Below are positions 33,946 to 43,977 of a DNA stretch of 64,000 nucleotides, in pieces (the first letter of the stretch is position 1; every line of letters starts with the position of its first letter). A program made the translations under genes and the position numbers. The notes below the pieces were generated by a model, which was given only the letters and a program-made list of their open reading frames with translations, was not told the DNA's origin and searched no databases. The stretch spans positions 124,001 to 188,000 of the forward strand of contig PJFB01000004.1 of the NCBI GenBank assembly GCA_003574895.1, read 5' to 3'. This DNA is from Geobacter sp. GTDB taxonomy: Bacteria; Desulfobacterota; Desulfuromonadia; Geobacterales; Pseudopelobacteraceae.

Positions 33946-34812
33946 ATGGCTGTTAAATTCTTTGGGCAGTTTTTGGTGGAAAAAGGGATCGTATCCAGGG
34001 AAGCCCTTCTCAAGGCGATCGAACTGCAAGAGCAGAAAAATCTGAAACTCGGTGAAATGGCGGTATCAATGGGCTACATCACCCAACTTGATATCGACCG
34101 CGCCCACAATGCTCAATTTTCAAAAGACATGAAGTTGGGGGACCTGCTGGTTGAGATGGGCATCCTGACCATTAACCAACTCAATGAAGTCATCACCCGC
34201 CAAAAGAATACACACCTTTACATCGGCGAGGCATTGGTGCTGGTCGGAGCAATGTCCAGCGAGCAGTTGCAGCAATATCTGGATGAATTCAAGATCGATC
34301 AGGCTCCGTACGTATCTGAGAGGATCGAACTTCCGGCCGGGGTGGAAAACGGCCGGATCTGGGAGATGACCGCTGACCTGACATACAAGATGATAACCCG
34401 CGTGCTTGACCTCCAGTTCCGTCCGGAAAAATGCAAGGCCGTTACCACCCTGGAATCCAATTACATGATGGCGGCCCTGGACATGAGCGGCAGCGTGGAT
34501 GCCCGCTACATCCTGTCGGTGTCGAAAGGGCTCCAGAAGACAGTGGCAAAAGCCATCCTGAGAGAAGAGTCCGTGGATAACGAATCAGCGGAGATTCTGG
34601 AAGACACGGTCATGGAATTCGTCAACGTAGTTTGCGGCAACGTGGCCGCCAAGGCCTCGCAGATGGGCGAAATCATCAACATCAATCCCCCGGTTACGAT
34701 CCATCCGTCTGCAGACGGCCTGCCGGTGCCCAATGGACATCTGGCCCTGTGTTTCCCTATACACGTCAGCGTGGGTGAAAAAATGGATCTGTTCCTGATC
34801 ATCAAGCAGTAA
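33946..34812 (+). CDS. MshEN-like domain fused to CheX-like phosphatase domain
   Basis: The protein has 288 residues. The first ~120 contain two or three helical repeats of the type found at the N-terminus of type II secretion ATPases (GQFLVEKGIVSREALLKAI, LGDLLVEMGILTINQLNEV), a fold that binds c-di-GMP in MshE. Residues ~140-288 form a CheX/CheC-type domain with the active-site pattern D-x3-E-x2-N-x3-G (DTVMEFVNVVCGN). CheX removes phosphate from CheY-P. The fusion suggests c-di-GMP or pilus/secretion input to a CheY-phosphatase. The assignment of the N-terminal domain rests on pattern only. Confidence 0.78.
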   Translation: MAVKFFGQFLVEKGIVSREALLKAIELQEQKNLKLGEMAVSMGYITQLDIDRAHNAQFSKDMKLGDLLVEMGILTINQLNEVITRQKNTHLYIGEALVLVGAMSSEQLQQYLDEFKIDQAPYVSERIELPAGVENGRIWEMTADLTYKMITRVLDLQFRPEKCKAVTTLESNYMMAALDMSGSVDARYILSVSKGLQKTVAKAILREESVDNESAEILEDTVMEFVNVVCGNVAAKASQMGEIININPPVTIHPSADGLPVPNGHLALCFPIHVSVGEKMDLFLIIKQ

Positions 34813-34840
34813 TCTGCATTACCGTTATAGCAGGCAGCAT

Positions 34841-34872
34841 AAAGGGCGCTTGGATCAAGCGCCCTTTTTTAT
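34841..34872. terminator. bidirectional intrinsic terminator between the CheX-like gene and the polysaccharide operon
   Basis: AAAGGGCGCTTG (34841-34852) and CAAGCGCCCTTT (34856-34867) form a perfect 12-bp stem with a GAT loop and a T-run on the plus strand. It sits between convergent genes. Confidence 0.88.
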
Positions 34873-35612
34873 GTTCCAGTCTGGTCGGCCAGTATCGATT
34901 GCGCTTCCCTGGTATAGTCGCCATTGTCGGAATAGATGATAAGGGGGGGCAAAACCGCTGTTTCCCCCTTTCTCCCCTTGGCAAGTTCAGCCATGAACAT
35001 CCTGGCAGGGGCATCAAGACGGCCGTGAACCATCCGCAAGCGCAACAGGGCCAGCTTCTGTTCACTGGCGCAGGCGATAAATTCAGCCATGCGGTCAGGG
35101 TGGTATATAAACCATATCCGGCCGGACGGTTTCACCAGATATTTGGCGGCTGCCAGGAAATCGACGAGGCCGGCGCTGGATTCGTGCCGCGCCGTATCCC
35201 GGCCGGCCTTGGGGCTTATCCTGCCGCTGACCGGGGTGCGGTATGGAGGGTTGGACACCACCCCATCGAATGTGGATACCGGAAAGTGTGACCTGGTATC
35301 CGCAACATCGGCAGTGACAATCCGGACCCTGTCAGCAAGGCCGTTCCTGGCAACATTTTCCCTGGCCAACTCCGCCATCGTGCTGTTGTTTTCAATACCA
35401 ACAACAGTGGCCGATTGATAACGCCGGCAGAGGAGCAAGGGAATGATGCCCCCGCCGGTGCCCAGATCAACCATGCCGGCATCTTCTGCTGCCATGACGA
35501 AATCCGCCAACAAAAGCGCATCCAGGGAAAATCGATACCCACCTGCCGGCTGGATGATCTCCAAGCCGTACCGCTTCACCTGGTCGATGGTATGTTCCCC
35601 ACATTGAACCAT
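34869..35612 (-). CDS. tRNA1(Val) (adenine-N6)-methyltransferase-like protein (TrmN6 family)
   Basis: The protein has 247 residues. It is a class I SAM-dependent methyltransferase: the SAM loop is VDLGTGGGIIPLLL and the adenine-N6 catalytic motif is NPPY (SNPPYRTP). The start region (IIQPAGGYRFSLDALLLADF) is characteristic of the TrmN6/YfiC family, which modifies A37 of tRNA-Val. The ATG at 35612 follows the YfhO stop by 7 nt, with GGGAGG inside the upstream gene. Although last in the polysaccharide operon, its function is probably unrelated to it. Confidence 0.87.
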   Translation of the reverse strand: MVQCGEHTIDQVKRYGLEIIQPAGGYRFSLDALLLADFVMAAEDAGMVDLGTGGGIIPLLLCRRYQSATVVGIENNSTMAELARENVARNGLADRVRIVTADVADTRSHFPVSTFDGVVSNPPYRTPVSGRISPKAGRDTARHESSAGLVDFLAAAKYLVKPSGRIWFIYHPDRMAEFIACASEQKLALLRLRMVHGRLDAPARMFMAELAKGRKGETAVLPPLIIYSDNGDYTREAQSILADQTGT

Positions 35613-35619
35613 GCCGGCA

Positions 35620-38046
35620 TTAACCTCCCTGCACACCCCGCCCCCGTCTATGCAGCAGCCATTCGCGCACCAGCATGGCGGCAAACAGGGCAAAGGAGGC
35701 CAAGGTCAGGTACTTGCCGATCTTGAAGGGCAAGGGATCGAATATAAACTCAACCCGGTGTTTTCCGGGCGTAAGATATATTCCGCGCAGGATGTAATCC
35801 ACCGGGTAGATGTCCACTCCCTTCCCATCCACCAAGGCCCTCCAGCCGTTGTAGAATTTTTCACCGAGGACGAGCAGCGAATTGGCGGGCACGTCTGCCA
35901 ACAGAGTAATTTCATTGTTTTCATACCGGTCTACCGCAACCTTGCCGGCCATGGCGGCCGCCGAAGAAGGAGAACCGGCCAGCGGCAAAGGCGGTGCCGA
36001 CTCCACCACGGCAAATGTACGCGGGTCAAATGCCGGGTTGAGGATCGTGTTCAGGGCCTGCATCCGATCCTGGGCCACCATGGCTGTGGCCACGATCCAG
36101 GCCTTGGGCAGGACCGCCCTGTTTTGCAGGACGATTTCAGACCCGTCCGGCGACTGGAAGACCGGGACCAGCTTTGGCGGCAGATATGCCTTTTCCTGCT
36201 GATACTGCCCCGTGGGATAAACAACGTACTTCACATTCAGCATGTCCAGGATTGCCGAGTTAAAAGAGAAATTGTCCAGCACATCCTGCCACCTGGTCTG
36301 CTGGACAGGCATGGAATAAAACATGGTCGGAATCGAGGCATTGGAAAACTGCTGAGGATCGGAATTGGTCGGCAAGACACGGTACTGGTTCGAATCCTTT
36401 TTCAGAAATTCCATTACCGGCGTGACTGTTCCCCGGGACTTGGTCGGCACATCCACGGTAAACATGAACTTGGCGTTCACCCGACCGATGTCGCACAGCA
36501 GCATGATCAGCAGCAGTGGCGGCAGGATGCGGGCAGGGAGCCACTTTTTGTAATAGGCATAGAAAACTGCTGCATAGGCCGTAGCAATGGAAAAAGCGAT
36601 GAGTGTCTCTGAAAGGAGCGTGTTCCAGCGCTGGTAAACCAGTGCCGGACCTTGCTCGTAACGGGTAGGCTGGGCCAACATCTCCAGAAATCCGGTCAGC
36701 CAGCGATTCTCGCCGATCTTGAGTATGGTAAAGAACAACATCAGGGCCAGTGGCAACCCGACGACCCCGGCCAGATAGCGGCCAAACGCCTTGGTCTTGC
36801 GAATCTCTTCATCCAGCAGCAGATCTATCCCCCTGGCGGCAAAGACGCCCAGTCCCAGTGTTGTCAGGAACAGCATCATTTTGGGGACGCGAAAGCGGTT
36901 GATCCCGGGAAAATAGTCGAACAGCAGGTTGTAGACAAAGGAATATTTCCCCATGGAGAAGATGATCCCGCCGGCCACGGCAAAGGTGGCGATCCAGGTG
37001 ATCCTGTCGCGCCGGAAGATGAGCGGCAGCGGCAGCAGCAACCAGGGCAGCAGCCCCATGTAGTCGCTTGTCTGGGTGAAGTGCATCCTGCCCCAATAGT
37101 AGGATGGGATGTTGGTCGGGTTTTCGCCCCCTTCCTGGCGCGAGAACCCGAAGAAACCGGGTATGGCAAAGGTCACCAACTCTTCGGGAGGCATGGACCA
37201 GGACATGGCATCATCCCGGTCCAGACCGCCTTTCCCCTGGTTTGCGCCGCTATGCACACCGCGATTGGTGTCCTTGGACCAGTTGGCAAGGGGCAGCAGC
37301 GAAATGGAGACCGTGGTCAGGAAAAACACCAGCAGGACCAGATTCATCCCCAGGAGTTTCGGTACCTCCCCCTGCTTCCGCTTCTTGTCCATGGCAATGC
37401 CCACAAGACGCATCACCCCGTACACCGCCATCCCCAGACAGGTGTAGAAGGCGATCTGCCAGTGGTAATTGAAAAACTGGAAAGCCAGGGTAAAGGCCGT
37501 GGCCATGAAGAAGATCAGGCGCCTGCTCTGAAACCCCTTTTCCAGCATGTAAAAGGCAAACGGCGCATAGGAAATGGTGGCAATCTTGAGCACATGGCCC
37601 GCATTGACCAGGGAGGCGTTTTCCGTGGCAACGGCAAAGATCACCCCCCCCAGCAGCGCCGCAGCCCGGCTGGCGCCGATAGCCCGGCAGTAAAGATAGG
37701 TGCCGATGCCCCCCCAGAAAAGGTGCAGCACTATGAACCAGGCAACATTTTCCGGCGACGGGAACAGCCAGTAGATCAGGTTGTGATACTTGAGGAACTG
37801 GAGCGAGAGGTCCCCACCCTCGGTGGTATAGCCGCTGTTCAGATACAAGGACCAGCCCGGGGTGAGATGGATCTTCAACTGCTGCCAGAGCGGGATGTCA
37901 TGGAGATCCTTCACTGACCAGTAGTATTCGTTGAGAATATCCGGCGCGCGGATGATCTTGGAGGTGAACAGTATCGGAGAAAACATCCCCAACAGCACCG
38001 CCAGCAGTATGGCCATCATCAACAGGTCTTTTTTGCGTTCCGTCAT
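35620..38046 (-). CDS. YfhO-family multi-pass membrane protein (GT-C-like)
   Basis: The protein has 808 residues. About 12-14 membrane helices span most of the length, and a C-terminal periplasmic segment (about 640-780) contains NNEITLLADVPANSLLVLGEKFYNGWRALVDGKG, the hallmark end of YfhO proteins. An extracytoplasmic DILNEYYWS-type region after helix 1 is typical of GT-C-fold enzymes. YfhO-type proteins modify polymers such as lipoteichoic acid or glycans with sugars from lipid carriers. Its place after five glycosyltransferase genes fits a role in decorating or linking the polysaccharide. GGTGGAG precedes the ATG at 38046. Confidence 0.85.
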   Translation of the reverse strand: MTERKKDLLMMAILLAVLLGMFSPILFTSKIIRAPDILNEYYWSVKDLHDIPLWQQLKIHLTPGWSLYLNSGYTTEGGDLSLQFLKYHNLIYWLFPSPENVAWFIVLHLFWGGIGTYLYCRAIGASRAAALLGGVIFAVATENASLVNAGHVLKIATISYAPFAFYMLEKGFQSRRLIFFMATAFTLAFQFFNYHWQIAFYTCLGMAVYGVMRLVGIAMDKKRKQGEVPKLLGMNLVLLVFFLTTVSISLLPLANWSKDTNRGVHSGANQGKGGLDRDDAMSWSMPPEELVTFAIPGFFGFSRQEGGENPTNIPSYYWGRMHFTQTSDYMGLLPWLLLPLPLIFRRDRITWIATFAVAGGIIFSMGKYSFVYNLLFDYFPGINRFRVPKMMLFLTTLGLGVFAARGIDLLLDEEIRKTKAFGRYLAGVVGLPLALMLFFTILKIGENRWLTGFLEMLAQPTRYEQGPALVYQRWNTLLSETLIAFSIATAYAAVFYAYYKKWLPARILPPLLLIMLLCDIGRVNAKFMFTVDVPTKSRGTVTPVMEFLKKDSNQYRVLPTNSDPQQFSNASIPTMFYSMPVQQTRWQDVLDNFSFNSAILDMLNVKYVVYPTGQYQQEKAYLPPKLVPVFQSPDGSEIVLQNRAVLPKAWIVATAMVAQDRMQALNTILNPAFDPRTFAVVESAPPLPLAGSPSSAAAMAGKVAVDRYENNEITLLADVPANSLLVLGEKFYNGWRALVDGKGVDIYPVDYILRGIYLTPGKHRVEFIFDPLPFKIGKYLTLASFALFAAMLVREWLLHRRGRGVQGG

Positions 38047-38093
38047 ATCTTGCTCCACCTCATTTTTGCGGCAATAACGCTGCCTTGAATCCT

Positions 38094-39209
38094 TCAAGCC
38101 TTGCGGGCAACAGCCCCATAGACCGCCAGGGTTTCAGCGGCGCAACGCTCCCAGGAAAACGTGCGCGCCCGCTCCAGACCTGTTCTTCTCATACTTGCGG
38201 CTACTTGGGGCTGATCCAGCAGTTGACGGAGGGCTATGGTGACCGCAGCCACATCGGTTGGCGCGACCCCGATGCCCGCATCTCCGACAACCTCCGGCAG
38301 GGAGGTCGTATTGGAAACTATTACCGGCACACCGCACGCCATGGCCTCCAGCGGCGGCAGCCCGAATCCCTCGAACAGGGAAAGATAGGCAAACACCTGG
38401 GCGCCGTCATAGATGAAGGGCAGGTCTTCGTCGGCGACAAAACCGGTAAAGATGACCGAATCCGTGAGTCCCAGCTCACCAATGCGGGCAAAGAGACGGT
38501 CGTAGAGCCATCCCTTGCGCCCGGTGATCACGAGCCTGGGCACCCTGTCATCCTCCTGCCGGAGCCGGGCATAGGCCTCGATGAGCGTATTGATGTTTTT
38601 CCTGGGCTGGATCGTGCCTACATAAAGAATATACCGATCCGGCAGGGCGTAACGGCCCCGCACCGCGTCCCCCTGGGCCGGATCGCGCGGGTCCAGCATG
38701 GCAGGGTTGAAACCCAGCATGATCGCCCTGACCCGCTCCGGCGGCACGCGGAAATCGGCCATGATCTCCTGGCGGGCATGCTCGGAATCGGTGATGATGA
38801 AGGCGCTCCTCCTGGCGGCGATGGGGATCTGCAGGCGCCAGTAGAGGCGCGCGGCGAATTTCTCCGTTTCAGGATGCTTGATCGGGATCAGGTCGTGCAG
38901 GGTCACCACGACCGGGCAGGGAGAGAAATACGGGATGGCGCTTTTCGGGCAGTGCAGCAGGTCGATTCCCTCTCTCCGGCAGGCCAGCGGCAGCAGGACA
39001 TGTTCGCGCCAGAGCCTGGCCACGGGCGATTTGCCCGGCAGCACGATCTCCCGTGCCTTGGGAAACCTGCCCAGATGGACCGGGTCGTTGTAGAAAACGA
39101 CATAATCGTTACCCCGGTCCGCCTTGAGCAGGGCCTCCAGCAGGCCCAGGACATAGCTGCGCGGCCCGCCCTGGGTCGATATGGTCGAGGCGTCAATGGC
39201 TATGCGCAC
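38094..39209 (-). CDS. glycosyltransferase family 4 (GT-B fold)
   Basis: The protein has 371 residues. [27 protein letters not shown] is a typical retaining GT4 opening. The donor-binding region has [18 protein letters not shown], and the E-x7-E motif is [15 protein letters not shown]. The fold is complete. It transfers a sugar, possibly mannose or rhamnose, from a nucleotide donor to the growing polysaccharide at the inner membrane face. It begins 4 nt after the preceding GT4 gene, with which it shares much of its C-terminal half. Confidence 0.92.
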   Translation of the reverse strand: MRIAIDASTISTQGGPRSYVLGLLEALLKADRGNDYVVFYNDPVHLGRFPKAREIVLPGKSPVARLWREHVLLPLACRREGIDLLHCPKSAIPYFSPCPVVVTLHDLIPIKHPETEKFAARLYWRLQIPIAARRSAFIITDSEHARQEIMADFRVPPERVRAIMLGFNPAMLDPRDPAQGDAVRGRYALPDRYILYVGTIQPRKNINTLIEAYARLRQEDDRVPRLVITGRKGWLYDRLFARIGELGLTDSVIFTGFVADEDLPFIYDGAQVFAYLSLFEGFGLPPLEAMACGVPVIVSNTTSLPEVVGDAGIGVAPTDVAAVTIALRQLLDQPQVAASMRRTGLERARTFSWERCAAETLAVYGAVARKA

Positions 39210-39212
39210 CGG

Positions 39213-40355
39213 CTATTCTCCATGCAACAACTTTTCATAAATTCCCCAGGTTTCCCGTGTTGTCCGTTCCCAACGGAAACGGGCCGCCTGAACCAACCCC
39301 TTGGCACGCATGGTGCCAAGCAGCTCCATATTACCGGCCAGCGCGAGCATGGCCGCGCACAGCTCTGCCTCGCTGATGGGATCGACCAGCAGTGCCCCCT
39401 CACCGGCAACCTCCGGCAGCGAAGAACAATTGGAGGTGATCACCGGGGTGCCGCTGGCCATGGCCTCCAGCACCGGCAGGCCAAAACCCTCGTACAGCGA
39501 CGGGTAGACAAAGAATTCGGCGCCAGCGTACAAGCCGGGCATTTCCTCATCCGGGATGAAACCGGTGAACAGGACATCGGCATCCAGATGCAAGTCAGCA
39601 ACCAGGCGAGCCAACGGCGAAGCCCCCCACCCTTTGGCACCGGTGACGACCAGACGATGTGGCAATCCACTGTGGCGAGCAGCGGCATAGGCCCGAAGCA
39701 GGCAAGGCAGATTCTTGCGCGGCTCCAGGGTCCCCACGTTGAGGATGTAAGGTCTATCGGTCGGCAGTTTCGCTTGCGGAGAAACTGGTGACCCGAAACA
39801 ACGATCGGCCGCAAGCAGGGTGACGGTGATCTTTTCTTCCGGAACCCGGTAGAACCGGACAATATCCCGTTTCGACGCCTCGCTGATCGTAATGATGTGA
39901 TCACACTCCCGCAGAATTGCCGGGAGCACGAAACGGTGATGCCAGACATTCATCCTGCCGTGGGCTTCCGGAAACAACAGCGGTGTGACATCGCAGATGG
40001 TGATGACCTTCTTGAATCCGGTGCGCCGGAAACTGCCATAGGGTGTCGTGACATGCACCAGGTCCAGGCCGGCCCGCCGCCCTGCTTCCGGCAACTGCCG
40101 GTTGGGCCAGGTAAACTTCGCCAACCGGCCGCCACCGGGCAGGATAATGGCGGGAATGCCCTCCAGTCCCTCCAGCAGACGTTCTTCCCGGTCCACCCTG
40201 ACGACCCCTTGTTCGGCAAGCCCCTGGAGCAGGTTCCTGGTATAGACCCAGGTGCCGGCCCGCAGATTGCCGAGAAAGGCGGTCACGATGCCGATTGATT
40301 TCCCGGTAACAGCCAAGTCTATTCCTCTATCACATGAATTGGTCAACCGCCCCAT
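39213..40355 (-). CDS. glycosyltransferase family 4
   Basis: The protein has about 380 residues. The N-terminal domain opens with [26 protein letters not shown]. The donor region is [20 protein letters not shown] and the E-x7-E motif is [16 protein letters not shown] set the start at the ATG at 40355, which overlaps the stop of the upstream gene as TAATG. A TTG at 40316 with AGAGGA 6 nt before it is an equally good start and would remove a 13-residue N-terminal tail. It belongs to the polysaccharide operon and its donor sugar is unknown. Confidence 0.9.
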   Translation of the reverse strand: MGRLTNSCDRGIDLAVTGKSIGIVTAFLGNLRAGTWVYTRNLLQGLAEQGVVRVDREERLLEGLEGIPAIILPGGGRLAKFTWPNRQLPEAGRRAGLDLVHVTTPYGSFRRTGFKKVITICDVTPLLFPEAHGRMNVWHHRFVLPAILRECDHIITISEASKRDIVRFYRVPEEKITVTLLAADRCFGSPVSPQAKLPTDRPYILNVGTLEPRKNLPCLLRAYAAARHSGLPHRLVVTGAKGWGASPLARLVADLHLDADVLFTGFIPDEEMPGLYAGAEFFVYPSLYEGFGLPVLEAMASGTPVITSNCSSLPEVAGEGALLVDPISEAELCAAMLALAGNMELLGTMRAKGLVQAARFRWERTTRETWGIYEKLLHGE

Positions 40356-41440
40356 TACCGGCCGAATCCACCCAGCAATTCCTGGTAAAAAGCCAGATGC
40401 TGCCTGGCAATATGGGGCCATTCCCCGGCATCATTTGCCTGAATTGAGCGCCGGCCGCCATAGTTGTCAAGGGCCTGCCGCATCTCCGGTACATTATCGG
40501 GCATTGCATAAAAGACATTCTCTCCGGCTGAATAACCGTGGTGCCTGCGGGATGTTGTCAGCACAAAGGTCCCCTGGGCACGGGCCGCAAGGAACGAGGT
40601 ATTCCGGAACGCGACACCGTTTGCGAAAGGAAACACCGCAGCGTCCGCGGCCGCCAGTATGGCGGCCACGTCCGCGGGCGGCAGGAAGCCGGTGACAACG
40701 GTCCTGTCGCGCCAGGCGCCTGAGCTGATTGCATCGAGAATTTCCTTCTGGTACCCATTGCCCTTGTCAAGCTCGCACAAAAGGACCAACTTGTCACGGC
40801 TCGGATCAGCGATCTCCAGCAGGAGTTCCAGCCGCTTTGCCGGAGATGCAAAGCCGAAATAGACAATGATGCGCTCCCCTTCCCGGCAGAAACGGGAACG
40901 GAGCTTAGCGCGTTCGTCCGGTCCAAGGGCCACCCTGGGGATACTCGATCCGACCGGTATGAAACGCATGCATTTGCGGGCCAGAAAAGGCCGGACCCAG
41001 GACGCTGAGAGTTCGCTGAAATCAGGCTCGGCCACCACCAGGCCACCACGCAGAAGCGCAGCAGGCAGATACCAGTAAACAGAGCGCCAGCGAAGCGGTT
41101 CATGCCAGGTCTGTACGACAGGAACACCCATGAAACGGGCAACGATAGGAATCCAGAACGGCATGACGTTTCTGCCGTAACCTTCCGTGGGATATTGGAC
41201 ATGGACAAGGTCAGGGCAAAAATCCCGTAACGCCCTGACAACCTTTTTCAGGTCCCTCCACTTCCATGACATAGCCGGCATCACCATCTGCACCCCGTTG
41301 GCGGCTTCGGCGCCGGGACCGGTCAATACCCCTACCTCGACATCTGGCTGGGCAGCCAGCCCGGAGGCAAGATTGGCGGTATAGTCTCCCACCCCGCACT
41401 TCATGGGGGGGAACGAACCGGTTATCAGCAGGATACGCAC
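40355..41440 (-). CDS. glycosyltransferase (GT-B fold)
   Basis: The protein has 361 residues starting from a GTG at 41440, preceded by AAGAGG. VRILLITGSFPPMKCGVGDYTANLASGL is a common opening in GT-B glycosyltransferases of surface-glycan clusters. The C-terminal half has IIVYFGFASPAKRLELLLEI and AAADAAVFPFANGVAFRNTSFLAARAQG, where the usual E-x7-E Glu pair is not obvious, suggesting a divergent subfamily. It sits between a methyltransferase (4 nt upstream) and a GT4 (1-nt overlap). Confidence 0.85.
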   Translation of the reverse strand: MRILLITGSFPPMKCGVGDYTANLASGLAAQPDVEVGVLTGPGAEAANGVQMVMPAMSWKWRDLKKVVRALRDFCPDLVHVQYPTEGYGRNVMPFWIPIVARFMGVPVVQTWHEPLRWRSVYWYLPAALLRGGLVVAEPDFSELSASWVRPFLARKCMRFIPVGSSIPRVALGPDERAKLRSRFCREGERIIVYFGFASPAKRLELLLEIADPSRDKLVLLCELDKGNGYQKEILDAISSGAWRDRTVVTGFLPPADVAAILAAADAAVFPFANGVAFRNTSFLAARAQGTFVLTTSRRHHGYSAGENVFYAMPDNVPEMRQALDNYGGRRSIQANDAGEWPHIARQHLAFYQELLGGFGR

Positions 41441-41444
41441 CGGC

Positions 41445-42155
41445 TTACCTCTTGCGCAGGGCAAGCCAGGCAAAGGTATACCTGCGGTTCTGCCATGATA
41501 TCAAGGCATCGCCGGCTCCGTGCCTGATCTCGCCCACCGGTTCCAGGCCACAGTCGCTGGCCAGCGCAAACAGCTCATCCATGTCTTGGCGCGAAAATAT
41601 CAGCCAGTCAAGACCAAAGACGGTAACACCGGAGGTGTCGATCTTGTCCGGCCAGTAGTCTACGCTGGCCAGGAAATATCCCCCGGGTTTCAACAGTCGC
41701 GATATCTCGGCCAGCAGCCTTTGGGGCCGGTAGCCATGCTCGATGACCGAGATGGCGGTAATAGCGGCAAAGGAGCTGTCAGGCAATGTCGTTTCCAGGA
41801 AATTGCCCACCAGATAACGGATGGTCTCCTGGTGCGGCAAGGCAGACAGGTTCTGGTTCAGGTCTATGCCGGTCAGGGAGTCATACCCGAGAAGATGCAG
41901 CGCAGGAAGGACTTCACAGGCATAGGCTCCCAGATCGAGCACAGCGGCATCGCTTGCCAGGTTTTGCCTTATGAAGGAAACCGTTTTCCAGACATCCCAG
42001 CTCTTGACCTGGTCACCCAAGGGACTGCCGGGCCAGAGCCGGTTGCGCTTCAACAGGGCAGTAAAAGCCGCATCAGCGGCATTGGCCCCCATCTCCCGCA
42101 ATCTGCCGCGTGCCGCGGCAATTTCTGCCCTGCTTTGCAAAACATCCATGCTCAT
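41445..42155 (-). CDS. class I SAM-dependent methyltransferase
   Basis: The protein has 236 residues. The SAM-binding motif is AAVLDLGAYACEVLPALHLLG, followed by GIDLNQN and the post-motif ITAISVIEHGYRPQRLLAEISRLLKPGGYF. It methylates a small molecule or sugar residue in the polysaccharide pathway; the substrate is unknown. The ATG at 42155 overlaps the stop of the upstream glycosyltransferase gene as ATGA, with GGGAG upstream. Confidence 0.87.
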   Translation of the reverse strand: MSMDVLQSRAEIAAARGRLREMGANAADAAFTALLKRNRLWPGSPLGDQVKSWDVWKTVSFIRQNLASDAAVLDLGAYACEVLPALHLLGYDSLTGIDLNQNLSALPHQETIRYLVGNFLETTLPDSSFAAITAISVIEHGYRPQRLLAEISRLLKPGGYFLASVDYWPDKIDTSGVTVFGLDWLIFSRQDMDELFALASDCGLEPVGEIRHGAGDALISWQNRRYTFAWLALRKR

Positions 42156-43156
42156 GCTGTGACTCCCTGACGCCGTCTCCTGCATACCATGCGACGACAA
42201 GCCGATTTCACCCGGTTAGCGATCACTCGCAGCACCACCACGGGCAATGCGATCGGGAAAAATTTAGCGGTAAACAGGATCTGGCTCCTGAAAAAATAAC
42301 TTTCCGCGGACCGGTCCGGTCCTTCATCGTGGCGGGAGGTGCTGATGCCCACCTTGTGGTAGACCAGACTGCCGTCCGCATAGGCAATGGCAAACTTCTC
42401 CCTGCCCCGGAAACACCAATCCGGCTCTTCGAAATAGAGGAAATACTCCTCGCTCATCAGTCCGATATTGCGCAGAAACGCCTTGGAAACCAGCATCGAT
42501 GCCCCGGCCACATATTTCATGCTCTGTTCGACCGCTTCGCGGGAGGATGCCGTCGCAAGCGGCTTACGGTTATCAATGCTGTGCGACTTGGCCAGCCAGC
42601 GGTTTAATGTACCGCCGCCGGTGGTCCAGATCACATCAGGCGCGTCGTAATAAGGCATCAGCGAGCCGCAGATACCCGCATCGGGCCGTTCCTCCATCCG
42701 TCGCACCATCTGCGACAGCGCATCTGGCCTGGCCACCGTATCATTGTTCAACAGCCAGATATAATCGAAATCATCCCGCGCCAGCGCATGGCGCAGCCCC
42801 ACATTGTTACCGCCGGCAAACCCCAGGTTGGCCCCGGTGCGGACCAAGGTAATGGCAGGGGCCGCAGACCCTGTGCACCCGGATTCCGCCATGGATCTGT
42901 CATAGATTGCATAATCAAGCGGCTTGGCCACAGGTGGAAAGGACAGATCGTGCATAGGATGGTCAGGAGGGACATACACATCCAGGCGCCCTTCAGCCCA
43001 TGCCCCTATCTTTTCAAGGGAACCGTCGCCGGATGCATTGTCGCAGACAATCACGCGGAAATCCGGATAATCAAGACGGAACACGCTCTCCAGACACTCG
43101 ATGGTATCGCCCCAACCATTCCAGTTGAGAATAAGGATATAAACATATTTGTTCAT
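42152..43156 (-). CDS. glycosyltransferase family 2 (rhamnosyltransferase-like)
   Basis: The protein has 334 residues with a GT-A fold. ILILNWNGWGDTIECLESV opens the domain, VCDNASGDGS follows, then GANLGFAGGNNVGLRHAL and the DxD-like LLNNDT, and later SEEYFLYFEEPDWCFRGREK. This set is typical of rhamnosyl- and related transferases of surface polysaccharides. A basic C-terminal tail (RRMVCRRRRQ) after a hydrophobic stretch suggests membrane association. An unusually long insert (about residues 60-95) lies between the first two motifs. Confidence 0.9.
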   Translation of the reverse strand: MNKYVYILILNWNGWGDTIECLESVFRLDYPDFRVIVCDNASGDGSLEKIGAWAEGRLDVYVPPDHPMHDLSFPPVAKPLDYAIYDRSMAESGCTGSAAPAITLVRTGANLGFAGGNNVGLRHALARDDFDYIWLLNNDTVARPDALSQMVRRMEERPDAGICGSLMPYYDAPDVIWTTGGGTLNRWLAKSHSIDNRKPLATASSREAVEQSMKYVAGASMLVSKAFLRNIGLMSEEYFLYFEEPDWCFRGREKFAIAYADGSLVYHKVGISTSRHDEGPDRSAESYFFRSQILFTAKFFPIALPVVVLRVIANRVKSACRRMVCRRRRQGVTA

Positions 43157-43185
43157 GAAGCTGTGATCGCCACCTTCAGGCTGGT

Positions 43186-43977
43186 CTATTGTTTTTGGGC
43201 AGCGACATAAAATTGATCGCCAAGGCCCATCTTGGCGGCCAATCTGGCCAAAAGCCCCGTAGCCAGGGTTTTAGCATTGAAACCGAGAGGATAGTACATG
43301 CTGTTTCTTTCCATTTTAACAACTTTGAACCCGTTTTCTTCCAGAAACATGGAGATGGTCCCTGGCGTAAAATGCCATATATGCTCTTTCGGTACCCATC
43401 CATACCATTTATGCTTCAACACCTTTGCGATCAGCGAGTCGTACAGGGGCTGGCTTAATACCAGAAAACCGGTTTTTTTAACTACCCGGTGGAGTTCCTG
43501 CAAAAAATCACTCAGATCCGGGATGTGTTCGAGCACGTGGCTCATGGTTACAATGTCAAAGGTGTTGTCTGGGAATGCGCAGTCAGCCAAAAATTCATTG
43601 TAAACTTTCAGCCCCCTGCTCAAACAGTATTCCACCGCTTTCTTGTTAAGCTCCAAACCTTCTGTGTCGTACCCTAACTTCAATGCCTCATCCATGATAA
43701 AGCCTGTACTGCAGCCTATATCAAGCATCTTTCCTGCCGGCTTGCACTGATGGGCAAATTGGACGAAGGGCCGAAAAAAAGATTTAAACAGTTCTTCATT
43801 CGCCAGATATGTTTCCAGATAGGTGCTGTTTTCGTTATATATTACCTTGGCCTCCGGCAAAGTTTGCACCAATGAGCAAGAATTGCATTTGTAAATAGCA
43901 AACGGCTCATCCAGAACCAGCAATACTTTGAGCGCTGCCGAGCTACAGTATCTACAGCTTGCTGTCTTCGGCATCAT
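43186..43977 (-). CDS. zinc-ribbon class I methyltransferase
   Basis: The protein has 263 residues. An N-terminal zinc ribbon (CRYC ... CNSC, about residues 8-35) precedes a SAM-methyltransferase domain (MLDIGCSTGFIMDEALKLG, then VTMSHVLEHIPDLSDFLQEL). This architecture is common in O-antigen and EPS clusters and belongs to sugar C- or O-methylation. I chose the ATG at 43977, with GAGGA 5 nt upstream; the gene overlaps the preceding glycosyltransferase by 26 nt. The region is AT-richer than the rest of the operon. Confidence 0.88.
   Translation of the reverse strand: MMPKTASCRYCSSAALKVLLVLDEPFAIYKCNSCSLVQTLPEAKVIYNENSTYLETYLANEELFKSFFRPFVQFAHQCKPAGKMLDIGCSTGFIMDEALKLGYDTEGLELNKKAVEYCLSRGLKVYNEFLADCAFPDNTFDIVTMSHVLEHIPDLSDFLQELHRVVKKTGFLVLSQPLYDSLIAKVLKHKWYGWVPKEHIWHFTPGTISMFLEENGFKVVKMERNSMYYPLGFNAKTLATGLLARLAAKMGLGDQFYVAAQKQ

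Noticed and set aside
38085-39791. A 568-residue open frame opposite two glycosyltransferase genes
   Set aside because: Both opposite-strand genes have full glycosyltransferase motifs and are tightly packed in an operon; the antisense frame spans their junction and looks compositionally artificial.
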